Source: Epiperipatus broadwayi
Lineage: Eukaryota > Onychophora > Udeonychophora > Euonychophora > Peripatidae
Assembly: GCA_028023455.1 (NCBI GenBank)
Contig: JAQFVV010000013.1
Location: 12,254,579 to 12,318,578, forward strand
Length of the DNA stretch: 64,000 nt
Direction of reading: 5' to 3'
The position numbers and the translations under genes are program-made. The notes beneath the pieces were generated by a model. The model had not been told where the DNA came from. It was given only the letters and a program-made list of their open reading frames with translations, and searched no databases. Of this stretch, positions 1 to 11,999 are shown piece by piece. Position 1 is the stretch's first letter. The number at the start of each line of letters is the position of its first letter.

Positions 1-1310
1 ATCAACTATTTTTTATTCTCTCTATAATCTCATATTTATTATTTCTTCTCCTCTATACAAATCTTCAGTATACTCTTTCCAGTGATCATACACTTTCTTG
101 TTTCAAAAAGTATCTTTTTTTATTTTTAATAACATTACTAATTCAGCATTTTGATTTTTTTCATATACCTGTTTAACCTATCCAACATTTATGTTGTTTT
201 CAATTTCTTCATTTATCATATTCATCTATTTTGTTTTCTCTTCTCTGCAATTTATTGATATTAAATGTTTAACTATTTTATATTGATCATAATCTTTATA
301 TCTAACTTCATTCCTTTTTTTAATTAAATTCAATTTTTTGATTCATCTTTTAATATTCTTGCATCATATATCATCAATATCTACCATAGTGGTTTCATCA
401 ATAAATTTCATGGCTATACCATGGTCTTGTAATTTACCTATCACTATTTATTTTGAGCAGATATAATTTTTTTAAATTTAATATTTCATTTTGCCAAAAT
501 AAATAAATGATCGCACCAGAGTAACTATGACTAGACTGTACTCGATTTCTATTTCTTTGTTTAATTATAATATAATCAATCAAATATCTTTTAATGTCTT
601 CAGGAATTTTCCATGAATAATGTCTTCTTTTAGGAACATTATAAAATATATTAAATATTATTATCTCATGCTTCATACCAAATTCTATCAATCTTTTACC
701 TCATGAATTCATGTCAGTTAAATTAAATCTATTCATGCATCTTGAATTCTTATGTACATCCACAGTCACATTAAAATCACTCCAAAATAATATTCTTATC
801 ATTGACAAGTTTTAGTAATTCTTCAAATTTTCATAAATGAAAATTCATCATCACTATCAATAATAGTAAAATATATCTTTATTAATATATCTATTGGATC
901 TGCTTTTATTTTAATCATTAAAATTCTATCACATGATAAGTATTCAATATATTTTTCACCCATTTATATCTTAATATAATAGCAGGATCATTTCTTCTAA
1001 ATGTATCTTCTCTACTGTAAATTATTCTGAATTCTTCTGTTTTAAAATGATCATTATCCATCCATCTAGTTTCAAAACACCTAACCTGTTTCTATTACTA
1101 ATAGTTCAATGTATTTGGAATATTTAAATAAAATTAATTTTTTCTAAAGACACTCAATACTCATATTAAATGATGGAAATAATCCAATATATAAATACAA
1201 CCTAAATCTTCCACCTTATATTTTATCATTGAGTTCTTAAATTCTTCCAATCACTTGGTCTCCATAATGTCCCCACATTCCATCTACTTATTGTAAATGT
1301 ATTATTTTCT
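1..1310 (-). mobile_element. RTE-type LINE fragment, endonuclease domain
   Basis: On the minus strand, broken reading frames match the apurinic endonuclease domain of RTE/BovB-like LINEs (often annotated as craniofacial development protein 2-like). Near 1230-1310 there is a readable start with the WNVxTL-type strand. Near 1000-1080 the frame reads FKTEEFRIIYSRED. At 434-691 a frame reads RRHYSWKIPEDIKRYLIDYI, which corresponds to the TWxSPDG...NQIDYI block before the catalytic SDH segment. Several frameshifts and stops make it non-functional. The 5' end of the element lies near 1310, and the reverse transcriptase part would continue left of the window. It sits upstream of the aprataxin exon, presumably in an intron. 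The family assignment rests on motif memory, not on a search. Confidence 0.72.
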
Positions 1311-2336
1311 TTACAAGGATTTTGCAAGTTGATGACATAAATGGCACACTTTTTACACTTCTTCCGGTTCTTGGTAAACAAATTCCATGATCAGTCAAAT
1401 AACTTTCTATTCATTCTTTTATTACTGATTATCATGGGATATCCAAAGATCTTTAAAGTTGTGTTTTCCTTTTGTCTTCTACATTCTCGTGCTGTTGCCT
1501 GTCCTAAGATTATCTTTAGGGAAAATTTGTCTTCCCTAGGACAAAAGGGTGTGTTAATCCTCTATTACCTCATCTATTCTCCTACGAAACCATTGGCTGA
1601 TAGAGAGGGATTTCTTATATTGGGAATCACTCAGTTGCCAGAACTTCTTCAGTAAAAACAGAATGCACCACATGTAGGTGGAGTTGGCTGTTGAATTAGA
1701 GAGTATAAATTGCATCTACTCCTTACACCTCTTATAATAAGTAATGAATGAATTTTAGTTCAACCTAGTCTTAACAATATTGTTGTAAATTTGATACAGG
1801 GTGGTATGAACTAGGGGCAATCCTTTGTCTAACAAGAGATAAGAAATATTATTAGGAAAAGTAGTTTCAAATTTGTTAATGAAATTAAGATGTAGAAGAC
1901 AAATTTGAAAATTTTTATGTGTGAAGAAACTTGCTGTAATAAGATATTAATAAATGAACGTAATGAATTGTAATCATAATCTATTGTTGAAAAAATATTA
2001 TTTGTGAAAGGGAATCAGACAAGTGAAAAAGAGGCCAGGGAGAGAGGCGAGAAGATGGAGAGGGAAGGTAAGTAAATGTGGAAAAGAGTAGAAGTGAGCA
2101 AAGAAATATGTTAAAGAGGGGAAATGTGAGGTAAGAAGGGAGAGAGAAAATGTGAGCAGGTGGATAAATATGGAAGTAGATCAATAAATAAAGATTGATT
2201 GTTAGGTAGAAAGAAATAGGCAAATGAGCAGGTATTAAGAGATTCTATATATATATACAGTAAACATATATGTACAAGAATTTGATTAATTAATTTGTAA
2301 AAAAAATTATTGAATTTATTGATGCTTGTTTTCTAG
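1311..2336 (+). other. Non-coding stretch, probably aprataxin intron
   Basis: No gene is recognised here. The segment from about 2000 to 2230 is strikingly purine-rich (A+G) on the + strand. A short AT run lies near 2245-2260. A polypyrimidine tract and AG at 2335-2336 form the acceptor of the following exon. The earlier aprataxin exons (HIT domain) were looked for by eye in 1-2336 and not found. Confidence 0.5.
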
Positions 2337-2418
2337 ATGTAATTGATATAATTGAAAAGGATGGAAAATTTGAAACTGATGTTGAAAAATATAAAGCAAT
2401 GTTGCAGCTTCCATTACG
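2337..2418 (+). CDS. APTX: Aprataxin, penultimate coding exon
   Basis: An 82-bp exon flanked by TTCTAG (acceptor, to 2336) and GTAAGT (donor, from 2419). Two bases complete an upstream codon, 26 codons follow, and two bases are left over (phase 2). It encodes VIDIIEKDGKFETD... ending in LPL. The left-over CG joins the A of the exon at 9479 to give Arg, so the junction reads LPLRCH. Human aprataxin carries the same arrangement: a VIEM-like helix after the HIT domain, then LPLRCHxC at the C-terminal zinc finger. Aprataxin removes AMP from 5'-adenylated DNA ends left by abortive ligation, in nuclear single-strand break repair. Earlier exons with the HIT domain must lie left of the window. Homology is from memory; the phase match is read directly. 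Confidence 0.85.
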
Positions 2419-2560
2419 GTAAGTTTTACTTTTTGTTCAAATTGTGACATTCCAAACATATAACTCGCTATAACTTATGCTTAAATAAGCATGATGGCTA
2501 AAGTATATGATTCACATATGATAACCAGTTATTGGCTTTTATTGTTTAATATATATATAT

Positions 2561-5035
2561 CACCATCATCATCATCAACCATTATTAATCCACTGCAGGA
2601 TGAAGGTCTCTCCAAGTTTAATCCATCTTCTCCGATCTTTAGCTTCTCTTCTCCACAATACCCCTGCACATTTTCTTATTTCATCCATCCATCTCACATG
2701 TGGTCTCTTTCTGGGTCTTTTACAATCTCTTGGAATCCAGATTAAAATTTCAATTGTCCATCTATTATCATCTCTTCTAGCAATATGTCCAGCCCAACTC
2801 CATTTCAATCTTTTAATTTTTTCAATAAGGTCAGTAACACCTGTTTGTTGTCTTATCCATACATTGCGTTTTCGATCTCTTCTTGTTACTCCCAACATAC
2901 ATCTCTCCATACTCCTTTGAGTGGTCTGAAGTCTCTGTATTGCTCTTCTATTAAGTGTCCAAGTCTCAGATCCATAAGTAAGAACTGGTAAAACACATTT
3001 GTTAAAAACCATCCTTTTCAAACACATAGGCATATTTCCTTTTAGTATCAAGTTATTTCTACCAAAAGCACTCCAACCAAGTTTAGTTCTGTGATTAATT
3101 TCCTCCATTATGTTTCCATCTGTATTAATAATCTGACCAAGGTATTTGTAACTGTTAACTTCTTCTAATTCTTCATAATCAATCTTTATTTTCATATTTT
3201 GAGCAAATCGATTAAACATTACTTTAGTCTTTTTAACATTTATCTTTAGTCCTACTTTTCTACTTTCATCTGCTAACTCCTGCAACATTTCCTACAGCTC
3301 TGAAGCATTATTTGCAAAAACAACTACATCATCTGCGAAATCTAAATGACTTAAATACTCTCCATTTACTTTCACTCCTTTAGTTTCCCATTTTAATTCA
3401 CAAAATACTTCTTGCAGCACTGCTGTAAAGAGTTTTGGAGATATGGAGTCACCTTGTCTTACACCTTTCTCAATGTTGATTTTTCCAGTATCATTATGTA
3501 ATCTAATTGTTGCTGTTGCATTTTTATAAGTATTCTTTAAAATATGACAATATCCTGGATCTATACCTTGATGATCCAAGGCTTTAATCACTGAAGAAAT
3601 GTGTATAGAATCGAATGCCTTTTCATAATCTACAAATCCAAAACATAATGACAACTCATATTCGTTTGTCCTTTCTATGACTTCTCTCAATACCTGGATA
3701 TGATCTATTGTACTAAAACCACTTTTAAATCCAGCTTGTTCTCTTGGTTGGTGGAAATCCAAAGTTCTCTGTAGACGAGTTGTAATTATCTTGGTAAAAA
3801 TTTTATATAAAACTGATAAAAGGCTGATAGGTCTGTAATTTCTAATATCTTCTTTATCACCTTTTTTAAATATTAATATTATTACTGCATTCTTCCAATC
3901 TTCCGGTACTTCTTTATCATTTAGACAATTGGTATATAACTTTGCTAAAATTGTTTCTATTTCTTCACCTGCTTCTTTTAATATATCAATTATAATTCCA
4001 TCATTTCCTGGAGCCTTTCCTTTCTTCATACACTTAATTGCATGTCTCACTTCTTCATTTAAAATTCTGGGCAATTCGGAAGATGTAATAGATATAAGAG
4101 GTACTTGTTCTTTATTACTATATAATTCTTGATAAAAATCTTCTACCAATTTCATGATGTCATCTCTTTTTTTAGTAATAATTCCATCTTTTTTTCTTAT
4201 TGCAGATATAAATTTTCTACCAATACCAAAATATTGTTTAACATTTTTGAGACTTTTATTTTCTTCTACAGCTTTCCTTGCTATTTCACAGTTATACTTT
4301 CTTATATCATTTTCAACTCTTTTCCGTACCATTTTACAAAATTCAAGATATTCAATTCTTTTTAATACATCATTTTTGTATATCTTCATATTCCTTCTTT
4401 TCTTCATAAATTCTCTAGTCTCAGTAGAAATTTTATTAGTCAATTGCTGCTTTTTTCTACCAGCTATGTTTGTTGCAGTTTTTAAAAGTGTATCAGTTAT
4501 TTTCATATTAATTTCATTCAAATCTGAATCATGTTCAAAATCTCCTAACACTTGAAACATATTTGTAAGTTCTAATTTAAATTCATTAGAATGTTTCTGA
4601 AGATTAGGAATATCAACTGTAAATATTGTTTTTCTTAATAATTTTTGTCTCTCTAGTTTTACATTAACACGTAACTTACACCTTACTAATCGATGATCAC
4701 TTCCTGTGTTAAATTTATTAAGAACATTACAATCTTGAAATATGTATTTTCTGTTAATCAAAATATAATCCAATTACCTTCATTTGGATGCTTCCATGTC
4801 CATTTCCTTTTAACATTTTTCTCAAAAAATGAATTTATAATATAAAGTTTTTCTTTTTCTGCAAACTCCACAAGTCTATGTCCTCTCTCATTTCTATTAC
4901 CATAACCAAAATTACCTACAGCAATTTCATCTTTCATTTGTCTACCAATTCTAGCATTAAAGTCTCCCATAACACTTTTAAAATGTTGTTTACTCTGATC
5001 AAAAGCCTTTTGTACATCCATATAAAAATCTTCTA
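2561..5035 (-). mobile_element. 5'-truncated RTE LINE (second RTE family)
   Basis: A minus-strand RTE element inserted antisense in the last aprataxin intron. Its 3' end is the (GAT)n tail at 2561-2577, next to an AT run. The body before the tail carries the CTGCAGTGG-type end seen in many invertebrate RTEs. The 5' end stops at about 5035 inside the endonuclease domain, beside a TA microsatellite, as expected for target-primed reverse transcription that ended early. The endonuclease part (MGDFNARIG, RKWTWKHPNEG) and the RT part are nearly intact. Relatives of the same family lie at 28790-29490 and 50448-52030, both also on the minus strand and more decayed. Confidence 0.88.
2575..5021 (-). 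pseudogene. RTE ORF2: endonuclease C-terminus plus reverse transcriptase
   Basis: Three frames make one former ORF. 5021-4758 holds the end of the APE-like endonuclease (GDFNARIG, TWKHPNEG). 4773-3292 holds the DYILINR...GSDHRLV end of the endonuclease, then the reverse transcriptase: KAPGNDGI, NYRPISLLSVLYKIF, EQAGFKSGFSTIDHI, FGFVDYEKAFDSI, GVRQGDSISPKLF and the catalytic FADD. 3288-2575 holds the thumb and C-terminal region (YKYLGQIINTDG, LTYGSETWTLNRR, RWMDEIRKCAG). Only two defects are obvious: a frame shift near 4765 and a single in-frame TAG at 3292-3294 just after the FADD segment. It would encode the copying enzyme of an RTE retrotransposon and is a recent-looking but inactive copy. 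Confidence 0.88.
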
Positions 5036-6264
5036 TATATATATATATTATTCAATAATTATCATTGTTAAAAGAGGATATCTAATTTACTCCTTATATT
5101 TACACAATTGAAACTAATGAAAGGCCTTGAAAAAATTATTACATGTATGAATTTGAACAAAAATTCAGTGTTGCTTTTCTCTTCAGTTGTTTTTCAATTA
5201 GTCCATAAAGAAACAAACAAATGAGTTATTAGTGGCATTTTGTTGCAAGTACTTAAAATTGTGCAGATGACAAGAAAATAAAGATCTTAATTCAAGCTTT
5301 AATGAATCTTCATTTGAAAGTGCAAATGATAAGATGGGCATTATTTTATTCATATATATTATGTTAAGATTTTGTTTTTTCAAAAAGATTGTAATTCTCA
5401 GGAAAATTGAGATTTAAAAAAAGGATAATCATTTAACAAGAATCAGCTGAGTTATAAAAACTTTGGATATGCTATCGAGAAGTTTGGACCTACTAAAGAA
5501 GAATGTTGTATATGATATCAACAGATATAATTTATCCTAAATAATGCATATCTTTAGAATTTTATATCTTTCATAAAGTATTTTTAGTTTATAGATAATC
5601 TCACTAATGATTAAAAAGAAACAAAAACTTAATGTCACTTCCGTTTACAGAACACATGCAAAGAATTTATGCATAATTTTATTATCCATTAGATTTTTAT
5701 TTTTTTTTTTGCACTTTTGAAATCATTAAAAATATTAATGATGTGAAACAACTTGATTTTGTCAAATGATGCAGTGATAATGATGTGAATGTTAATGCTA
5801 AATATTCTAGACTATCATTTACAAGAAGCACTTTTGAAATAACAGCTAATTTTAAGATTAATAATGTTATAAAGTTTAAACCAACAGGAAGATTTTAGAA
5901 TGATTTTTAAAAATAATGTTTCATTTATTGTTCAAATCCATGAAGCAAAACTGAAAACGAAAAATCTTTATGCATATTTGTAGAAGTGCAAGTCACTTTT
6001 CTAAAGTTAGTAAATTTAAATTGTGTCTGTCTTTGGCATCACTAATGTTCTTTTGAATCTGAAATATGGAATTGAAAATGCAAATATATAAGAACTTTAG
6101 AATCTTTTATATAATATATTTTTAAATATTATACATCCACTAGAGTTACAAAAAAATACTATTCTCAAGATAAAGATTATCCAAGATATGCTTGTTTTAT
6201 GACTTTCATAAAAAATATATTTTTAGATAGATGTTCAATTAAAATTCATAGACATTAAAAGAGC
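5036..6264. other. Intron sequence without recognised features
   Basis: AT-rich aprataxin intron. It begins with a TATATA run (5033-5048). No exon, RNA gene or repeat that I recognise was seen on either strand. Confidence 0.4.
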
Positions 6265-6475
6265 AACTAGTATAAGGTATACTTAATGAATAATTTTTCT
6301 GTAGTATAATTTTCACTACACCTTTCTCATGCAAGGTAGGGACCGGTTTCTGTCTACTTTTAAGTCTTCCACAACATATTAAAAGTGGATAGAAACCAGT
6401 CCCTACCTTGGGCGAAAGTGATGTAGTGAAAATTACACTACAGAAATATTATTCAGTAAGTGTATAATCTCTAGT
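6265..6475. repeat. Fold-back MITE, about 210 bp
   Basis: The two halves are imperfect inverted copies of each other. The left arm contains CTGTAGTATAATTTTCACTA and GGTAGGGACCGGTTT. The right arm contains their complements (AAACCAGTCCCTACC and TAGTGAAAATTACACTACAG). Arms are about 90 bp each around a short centre. No ORF is present, so this is a non-autonomous DNA-transposon-like element. A separate right-arm-like piece lies at 6715-6825, and a very decayed relative appears at about 34440-34525. Confidence 0.75.
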
Positions 6476-6599
6476 CAATCAAAATTACTAATATACTTTC
6501 ATTAAATGATTTGTGTCAATGTTATGAGGGCAATAAGTTTGAGACTTATCAATTAAACTGTAATAATTGGTTATCTAAATATACTGAGTAATGAGAGAA

Positions 6600-6660
6600 T
6601 ATGATATGGACCAACTGATGAGTTCTGGTTCAATACGAAATGTGCATCTTGGGGATCATA
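6600..6660 (+). ncRNA. Hammerhead type I ribozyme-like motif
   Basis: The core is read directly: CTGATGA at 6615-6621, then 15 nt, then GAAA at 6637-6640. A minimal stem III (ATG 6640-6642 with CAT 6645-6647, loop TG) is followed by C6648 as the expected cleavage nucleotide. Stem I is formed by CCAA 6611-6614 with TTGG 6649-6652. After an internal loop it continues as TATGAT 6600-6605 with ATCATA 6655-6660. Stem II (6622-6636) keeps G-C and T-A at its base and T-A and G-C near the loop, with two mismatches, so activity is doubtful. A tiny stem III and an internal loop in stem I are known from animal type I hammerheads in retrozymes and Penelope-like elements. A relative lies at 52817-52880. 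Confidence 0.6.
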
Positions 6661-6714
6661 CATCTTTTTCATATGTCTTTGATTATATGTTTATGATTAT
6701 ACTCCTCTACGAGG

Positions 6715-6825
6715 TGTTAAAAATGGACAAAAACCAGTCCTTATATTGTGCGAGAGTAGTGTAGTGAAAATTACAATACAGAAATATTATTCAGTAAGTG
6801 GATAATCTCTAGTCTAAGGTATAAT
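6715..6825. repeat. Partial copy of the 6.3-kb MITE right arm
   Basis: Sequence such as CAAAAACCAGTCC, GTGTAGTGAAAATTACA and ATTATTCAGTAAGTG repeats the right arm of the element at 6265-6475. It follows directly after the hammerhead-like element, so the 6265-6825 stretch may be one composite: an inverted-repeat element, an inserted ribozyme-bearing segment, and a second arm. Confidence 0.65.
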
Positions 6826-9478
6826 ATATGTAAAGGAAAATTTAAATACAAACATTAAAAATATTGTTTTATTAAGAGTTATAAAAAAAATTAATAACTT
6901 GATTATTGGAATGATATTTTTACTTTGGATCGAAAAAAATTTATTAATAGTATAAAACCAAAAACTGAATATCATTAAGATGATTTTAAATGAATTGTGT
7001 GATACTATACTTTAGATATTATAATTTTTATAAATTTAGATATTTAATAACTTTATATTTATAGTTGTTATATGCTTTGTTTACTTTTCTTTTTTATGTT
7101 GAATTCAAAATCCAGTTCTAGAGTTTAGGATATCTTCTTAAGTTATCATGGAATTTAATATATAGATTTAATTATCATACATATATTTTTTCTACAATCA
7201 ATTTTATTTTAGGATATTTCTCTTGATTACAGTTTAAAATATTTTTGAAAAATATTGTTTTTTAATTTTAAAGGTAACGTTTCTAACTCATTCTAAAACC
7301 AAGAAACCTGTAACTCCTTTAACTTATATTTAATATTATTTGATAACAGATCCATTTTATATCATTTTATACCTGAGCTATCAATATCTGTTTAGGACAT
7401 AGATAAGAATAGCTTCAAATTAGTTTGAGCACCTGCTTGTTATTATCACTTGGAATCTATCGATTAGTTATGCTTGTATAGATAGTAGATATAAAGGAGA
7501 TTTTCCTTGCCAAATGCAGATTATATGCCTTTTTTTTACAAAAATATCAAAGATGTCTGCAATTAACTTGTAACTGAAATTGCTAAAAATATATTGTTGC
7601 TTAGACAGTTAGACAATCAAGTTTGCTTGAGGGATCATAACCTAGTTTGTACAAAAACATTTTTTCTAGATGGCTATAATAAAAAATATTTGTCTCTACA
7701 AAGGATATTCAAACATTAATTTGAAATTCTGCTTATATTACTCGTTATATGGAAGAATCAGAGTTAGAGTAATGTGAAATAAATTTGAATGGTTACAATA
7801 TTATATTTTAGATGATAACATTTGATCAAGATCGGTGGTTGTATATCCTTTGTTATCAATCTTTTAATATCATTATATATATTTTAATTTACGTCAGTAC
7901 ATTAATGAGTAAGAGAAATAATATCCTCTTAAAAATTAGTTGTCCACAATACTAGTTAAGTCTGACATCCTTTGATCATTATTATCAAGGAAATATTAAT
8001 GTAATGCTGAATTAAGATATTTTTAGTACTCTTATATAACATTTTATTTATTAAACAAAAAATGTATTGATATTATCATTCCATCTTATATTTATTTCTA
8101 AAACTCTTTTTATTTTAAGTTTTCAGTGGATTGTCTTAGTCCATAATTTGATCATTCTAATTTTTATTTTATTTCATTTAATTTTTATTTTGTTATGAAG
8201 GTATAAATTTTACATTTTTTTTCAAAAAAAATGGAAATCTCATAATGAGAAAAGATTAATTCTGGTGTTCCTTCACATTTCAATGCTTCAATGAAAATAA
8301 CAGTATAGACTTTTCAGTTGTCTTTAATTTGTATAGCTCTTCAAGTCACTTCTGAAATTTTGGTATAATTTCATGTGAACAAAAAAAAATTTTATTTTTT
8401 ATAATAGGTTTCTTTTTTTCAAGTTTAAGAGAAATTGTATTTTATAAAACTGGATTAAAATTAACTGAATGAAAATCATAATATAAAGAATTAAGATTTT
8501 GTTCATGTCACAATAGTATCAAAAGAAAATTTAAAAAAAAACATTAAAATGATATAATTAATAAGCATATACTGATTTCATCTTCAGTTTATATCAAACT
8601 TATATTAGTTGCACCTATTTTTCAAATCCAATAGCCACAATGTAAACATGGATGTTTTCTAAGTAGCTAGAAAGTATTCATAGCAGTCTCTCTTGCAATG
8701 TCATTTATTGATCTCATTCACCGTATACTAAGGCAGAGAATTTCACATGCATAAATGAAAATTCTTTTCTAATATTATATGTAATATAATGTTTTTTGTT
8801 ATATAAATTAAAATTGTTTATACCTTTTTATCTGTGTATATACATGTTTATATCATTCTTAAAATTATAAAATGTCCTATGTTGTTTAAAAATTTAAATT
8901 ACAGAATCTAAAAAAAAAAAAAAATTCACAATTGATGAACATTATTATATATTCAAATTTAAATAATCTATATAAGACACATTTAACTATTGCAAGTTTG
9001 AGCAATCATTAGATAGTATATGTCGATGCTTATTTAATTCATATCCAGTACTATCCTATTCATAGTTTCAGAGTAGTATCTAGTTTGTAGCCTTTGTCAT
9101 GAGGAACTTGAATCTTAAGATTTAGTGCATTTGAGTCTTTTAGAATCAAAAAATTCCAGATCCAAGCTTCTCATTGATGAAACTCATAAGTCAATAATGT
9201 GAATAGAATTACCCAGAGTGTAAATTTAGTAAGCACCATTTATTATCTATTGATTATTTAAGCTTGCAAAAAATGGCCATAGTGAAATAGAAAAATAGAA
9301 TTTGCTCTTATAAAGCATTATATAAACTTTTTGTCATATGAAGTTTTTGATTTTATTTCTTTTTTAAAATGCAATGTTTCCAATATTTCCAAATTGCTTA
9401 TACTACTATAGATTTGCATGTAGATATAGATATATGTTTTAAAATATTAATTTATTTTTTTTTATTATTATTTTTTAG
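6826..9478. other. Intron sequence, mostly unrecognised
   Basis: Very AT-rich aprataxin intron without ORFs. At about 9030-9160 there is a decayed stretch (around TAGTTTGTAGCCTTTGTCA and AGGAACTTGAATC) that resembles the repeat at 22749-22980. A polypyrimidine-rich region and TTTTTTAG at 9471-9478 make the acceptor of the last aprataxin exon. Confidence 0.4.
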
Positions 9479-9548
9479 ATGCCATGTATGCAGAATTGAC
9501 TTTCCTACAATGCCTAAACTCAAAAGTCATATCCTAATCCATCTTTGA
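9479..9548 (+). CDS. APTX: Aprataxin, last coding exon with C2H2 zinc finger
   Basis: This exon starts after TTTTTTAG (to 9478). Its first A completes the Arg codon begun at 2417-2418, then 22 codons and a TGA stop (9546-9548) follow. The product reads CHVCRIDFPTMPKLKSHILI-HL: Cys-x2-Cys, 12 residues, His-x3-His. Human aprataxin likewise ends in one C2H2 finger starting LPLRCHxC, with the PQLKxH-like helix and only a few residues after the last His. In aprataxin this finger contacts DNA next to the HIT active site. The intron between the two exons is about 7.06 kb. The Pro, Leu and Lys positions of the finger helix are conserved, so I regard the call as firm although no search was run. Confidence 0.87.
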
Positions 9549-9599
9549 TTTTGGCATTTTTTAGCTTTCTATTTTAAAAGTGTAATATATTTTGGGATC

Positions 9600-9605
9600 A
9601 ATAAA
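9600..9605 (+). terminator. Polyadenylation signal of aprataxin
   Basis: AATAAA lies 51 bp after the stop codon and is followed by T- and GT-rich sequence (TTTTGATGTGTTAAT). This would give a short 3' UTR ending near 9625. It is the only canonical signal close to the stop. Confidence 0.65.
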
Positions 9606-9630
9606 AGAATTTTGATGTGTTAATTATAAA

Positions 9631-11990
9631 GGTTTTTTTTTTTTATTTATAAATTCAAACTCAGTTTTTCTATTACTAAACTTTTTTTTTTTACTTTTTT
9701 TCTAGTAACAGTTTTTCACAATACTATCTTCTAATGAAAAAAAAAAAATTGAATTAAAATTATATTTTGAAAATAAATGTTTCTGATAGATAATGAGTTT
9801 TTTTAATAAAATATTTTTATGCATTTGTTAGTTATGAAAAAAAAATTTGCAGTGATTTTGACTGCTTTTTTTTTTTTTTGCCTACTAAGTTCAGTCTCCC
9901 ACAAGATATATTAATTTGGAAAATAGCAAATATAGGAATAGATAGATGAGTTGATTGTATTTTGTAAATGAAATAATAATAGCAATATTTTCAAGAATAG
10001 TTTCTATTTAATGGCAGTAATAGGATTTAATCTTTTATTTTTAATTAATAGATCTGTAATCTAATGTTAATTCATGTAAAAAAATTATGTATTAATAGTC
10101 TTTTTATCATTGATACATACTTGTAATCCTAATATGAATGTGTGAGTAGATGTATATGTTTTGTATGTGTGAATAAATTTATTAAATTCATTTATTACTA
10201 AATTCTAAATAAATGTTTTAATTTTATATTTTAAATCCCATAATCAAAGCAAGAAATGTAAAAGAATGTCATCTTATTTTAAATATTGGTGATAAACTTT
10301 ATCAAAATTATAATCACATGATAGGTTTCATTGTATAAATACATGGAAGAATCATGACAGATTTTAAAGTTGGTTGATTAATAAATTATTTGATAATTCT
10401 CTTTTAAAGTTAAAGCTTCAATTTTTATTTTTTTAATAGTTGGTTATAAATTATGTATTTGTTAATATCAATTATGTATACAGGATGAAAGAAATAATGG
10501 CAATATATGTTGTGTTTTGTTTTCATCTACAATGTATGGCTTATTCCGGATTGCCTTGTCACTAGAGCTCCAAAATCTAAGTCATCCCTATCTTAAGAAT
10601 AAAAATGAAAATATTTAGTAATATTTGTCAAAAGAAAATGTTGAATTTTAGAAATTATTTATATAGTTTTATTGATAAAATATACTTCTTTTAAGTAATG
10701 TAAGAATAAACCAAAGGAACCCTTCAGTGAATATTTCAAAAAGAAATAGTGATTAAATTTATTATAGACTACTGTGGAAAATACATGGATGTTATTTACC
10801 TACATATAAAATACAGTTAACTCTCCTAAAAGAAGCCGTGATAGGTTTTCCAATAAGAATTTGTTTTATTTGAAAACAAAGACTTCATAAACTGTCAGGA
10901 TGTAGGATATCAGAAGTAATTTGTTAATTTATAAATTTAGATCACAATTTTGTTTTTATATATTTGTTATTGTTATAGTTTTTGAATGAAAGTGCAATAA
11001 CATAAAAGCATATGTATTAAAATTTTACTTATTCAAATATAAAATTATCAGATTTAAATCTAGTTAAAAAATATAGATTAAGACATAATTTATCATTATT
11101 ATTTGATTACGATCAAAAGAGAAATAGTTAAAAGAGAAATAGTCGAACTACAGAATTAAATATTTTCTCTTTCAAATGTTTATTTCTGTTTTAACTTATG
11201 TAAAGAAATCATTTAAATAAATAAGCAACCCTTTATTAATCTTCGAGCAGTAAATCTTTTTCTTCATTTTCTGTTGGAAAAAGTTAATTTTTTTGAACAG
11301 TTTTTTATTATATCCATAATGTACATTTTGAAGTAGATAAATGTCATATCTATTTCATGGTTGCCCATACAGTCTCAAGTATGAAAGTGTTAGTTACAAG
11401 TACTTGTGAGGCAGAATAAGAAAAGTAGCTTTGAAATATTTTAAAAGGATATTAATCAAAAAAAAGAATAATAATATTTTATATATAAAAACAAAAACAG
11501 TAATACTGTAATAAGTTAGATTTTTTTTGTACTAATATATGAAAAATTTTAAATATTTTACAATATAGAAAAAAAATTTTAGTACTGTTAATTTTTATCA
11601 TTAGTAGCTTAAAGATTTAGAATTTAAAAAAAGAATATAGTTAAATATATAATTCCAGATAGGTGTATTGGGTGTTACATTACTTCAAAAACGACATAAG
11701 AAAATTAAAGACTAATTAGAGGGCAAAAAAAAAACATAATTAAATTTGGTAAACTAATTAGCAAATAAATCTTGAAAAGAAAAACAAGATAAATAAAGCT
11801 TCTACATTTCGGTTTTAAACAAAAAGGAGATTCAAAAAATTTTAAGATTATATTTTAGAGGTATATATTTGCATCATTGTGTTGTTTTTTGTAGAAGACA
11901 ATAATTAGGTAAAACTAATCCTTAGTTTTTACTCCAAAAAAGAATCAGTTAAGAAGATAATTATATGATAAAAAAAAATGTTTAATTCAT
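9631..11990. other. Intergenic AT-rich DNA, nothing recognised
   Basis: Poly-T and poly-A runs with no ORF, exon-like segment or repeat that I could assign. It lies between the aprataxin 3' end and the Gypsy relic. Confidence 0.4.
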
Positions 11991-11999
11991 TGTAATTAT

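Noticed and set aside
1341-1655. 104-codon plus-strand ORF
   Set aside because: No recognisable domain, unusual hydrophobic composition from T-rich DNA, and no splice context linking it to aprataxin.
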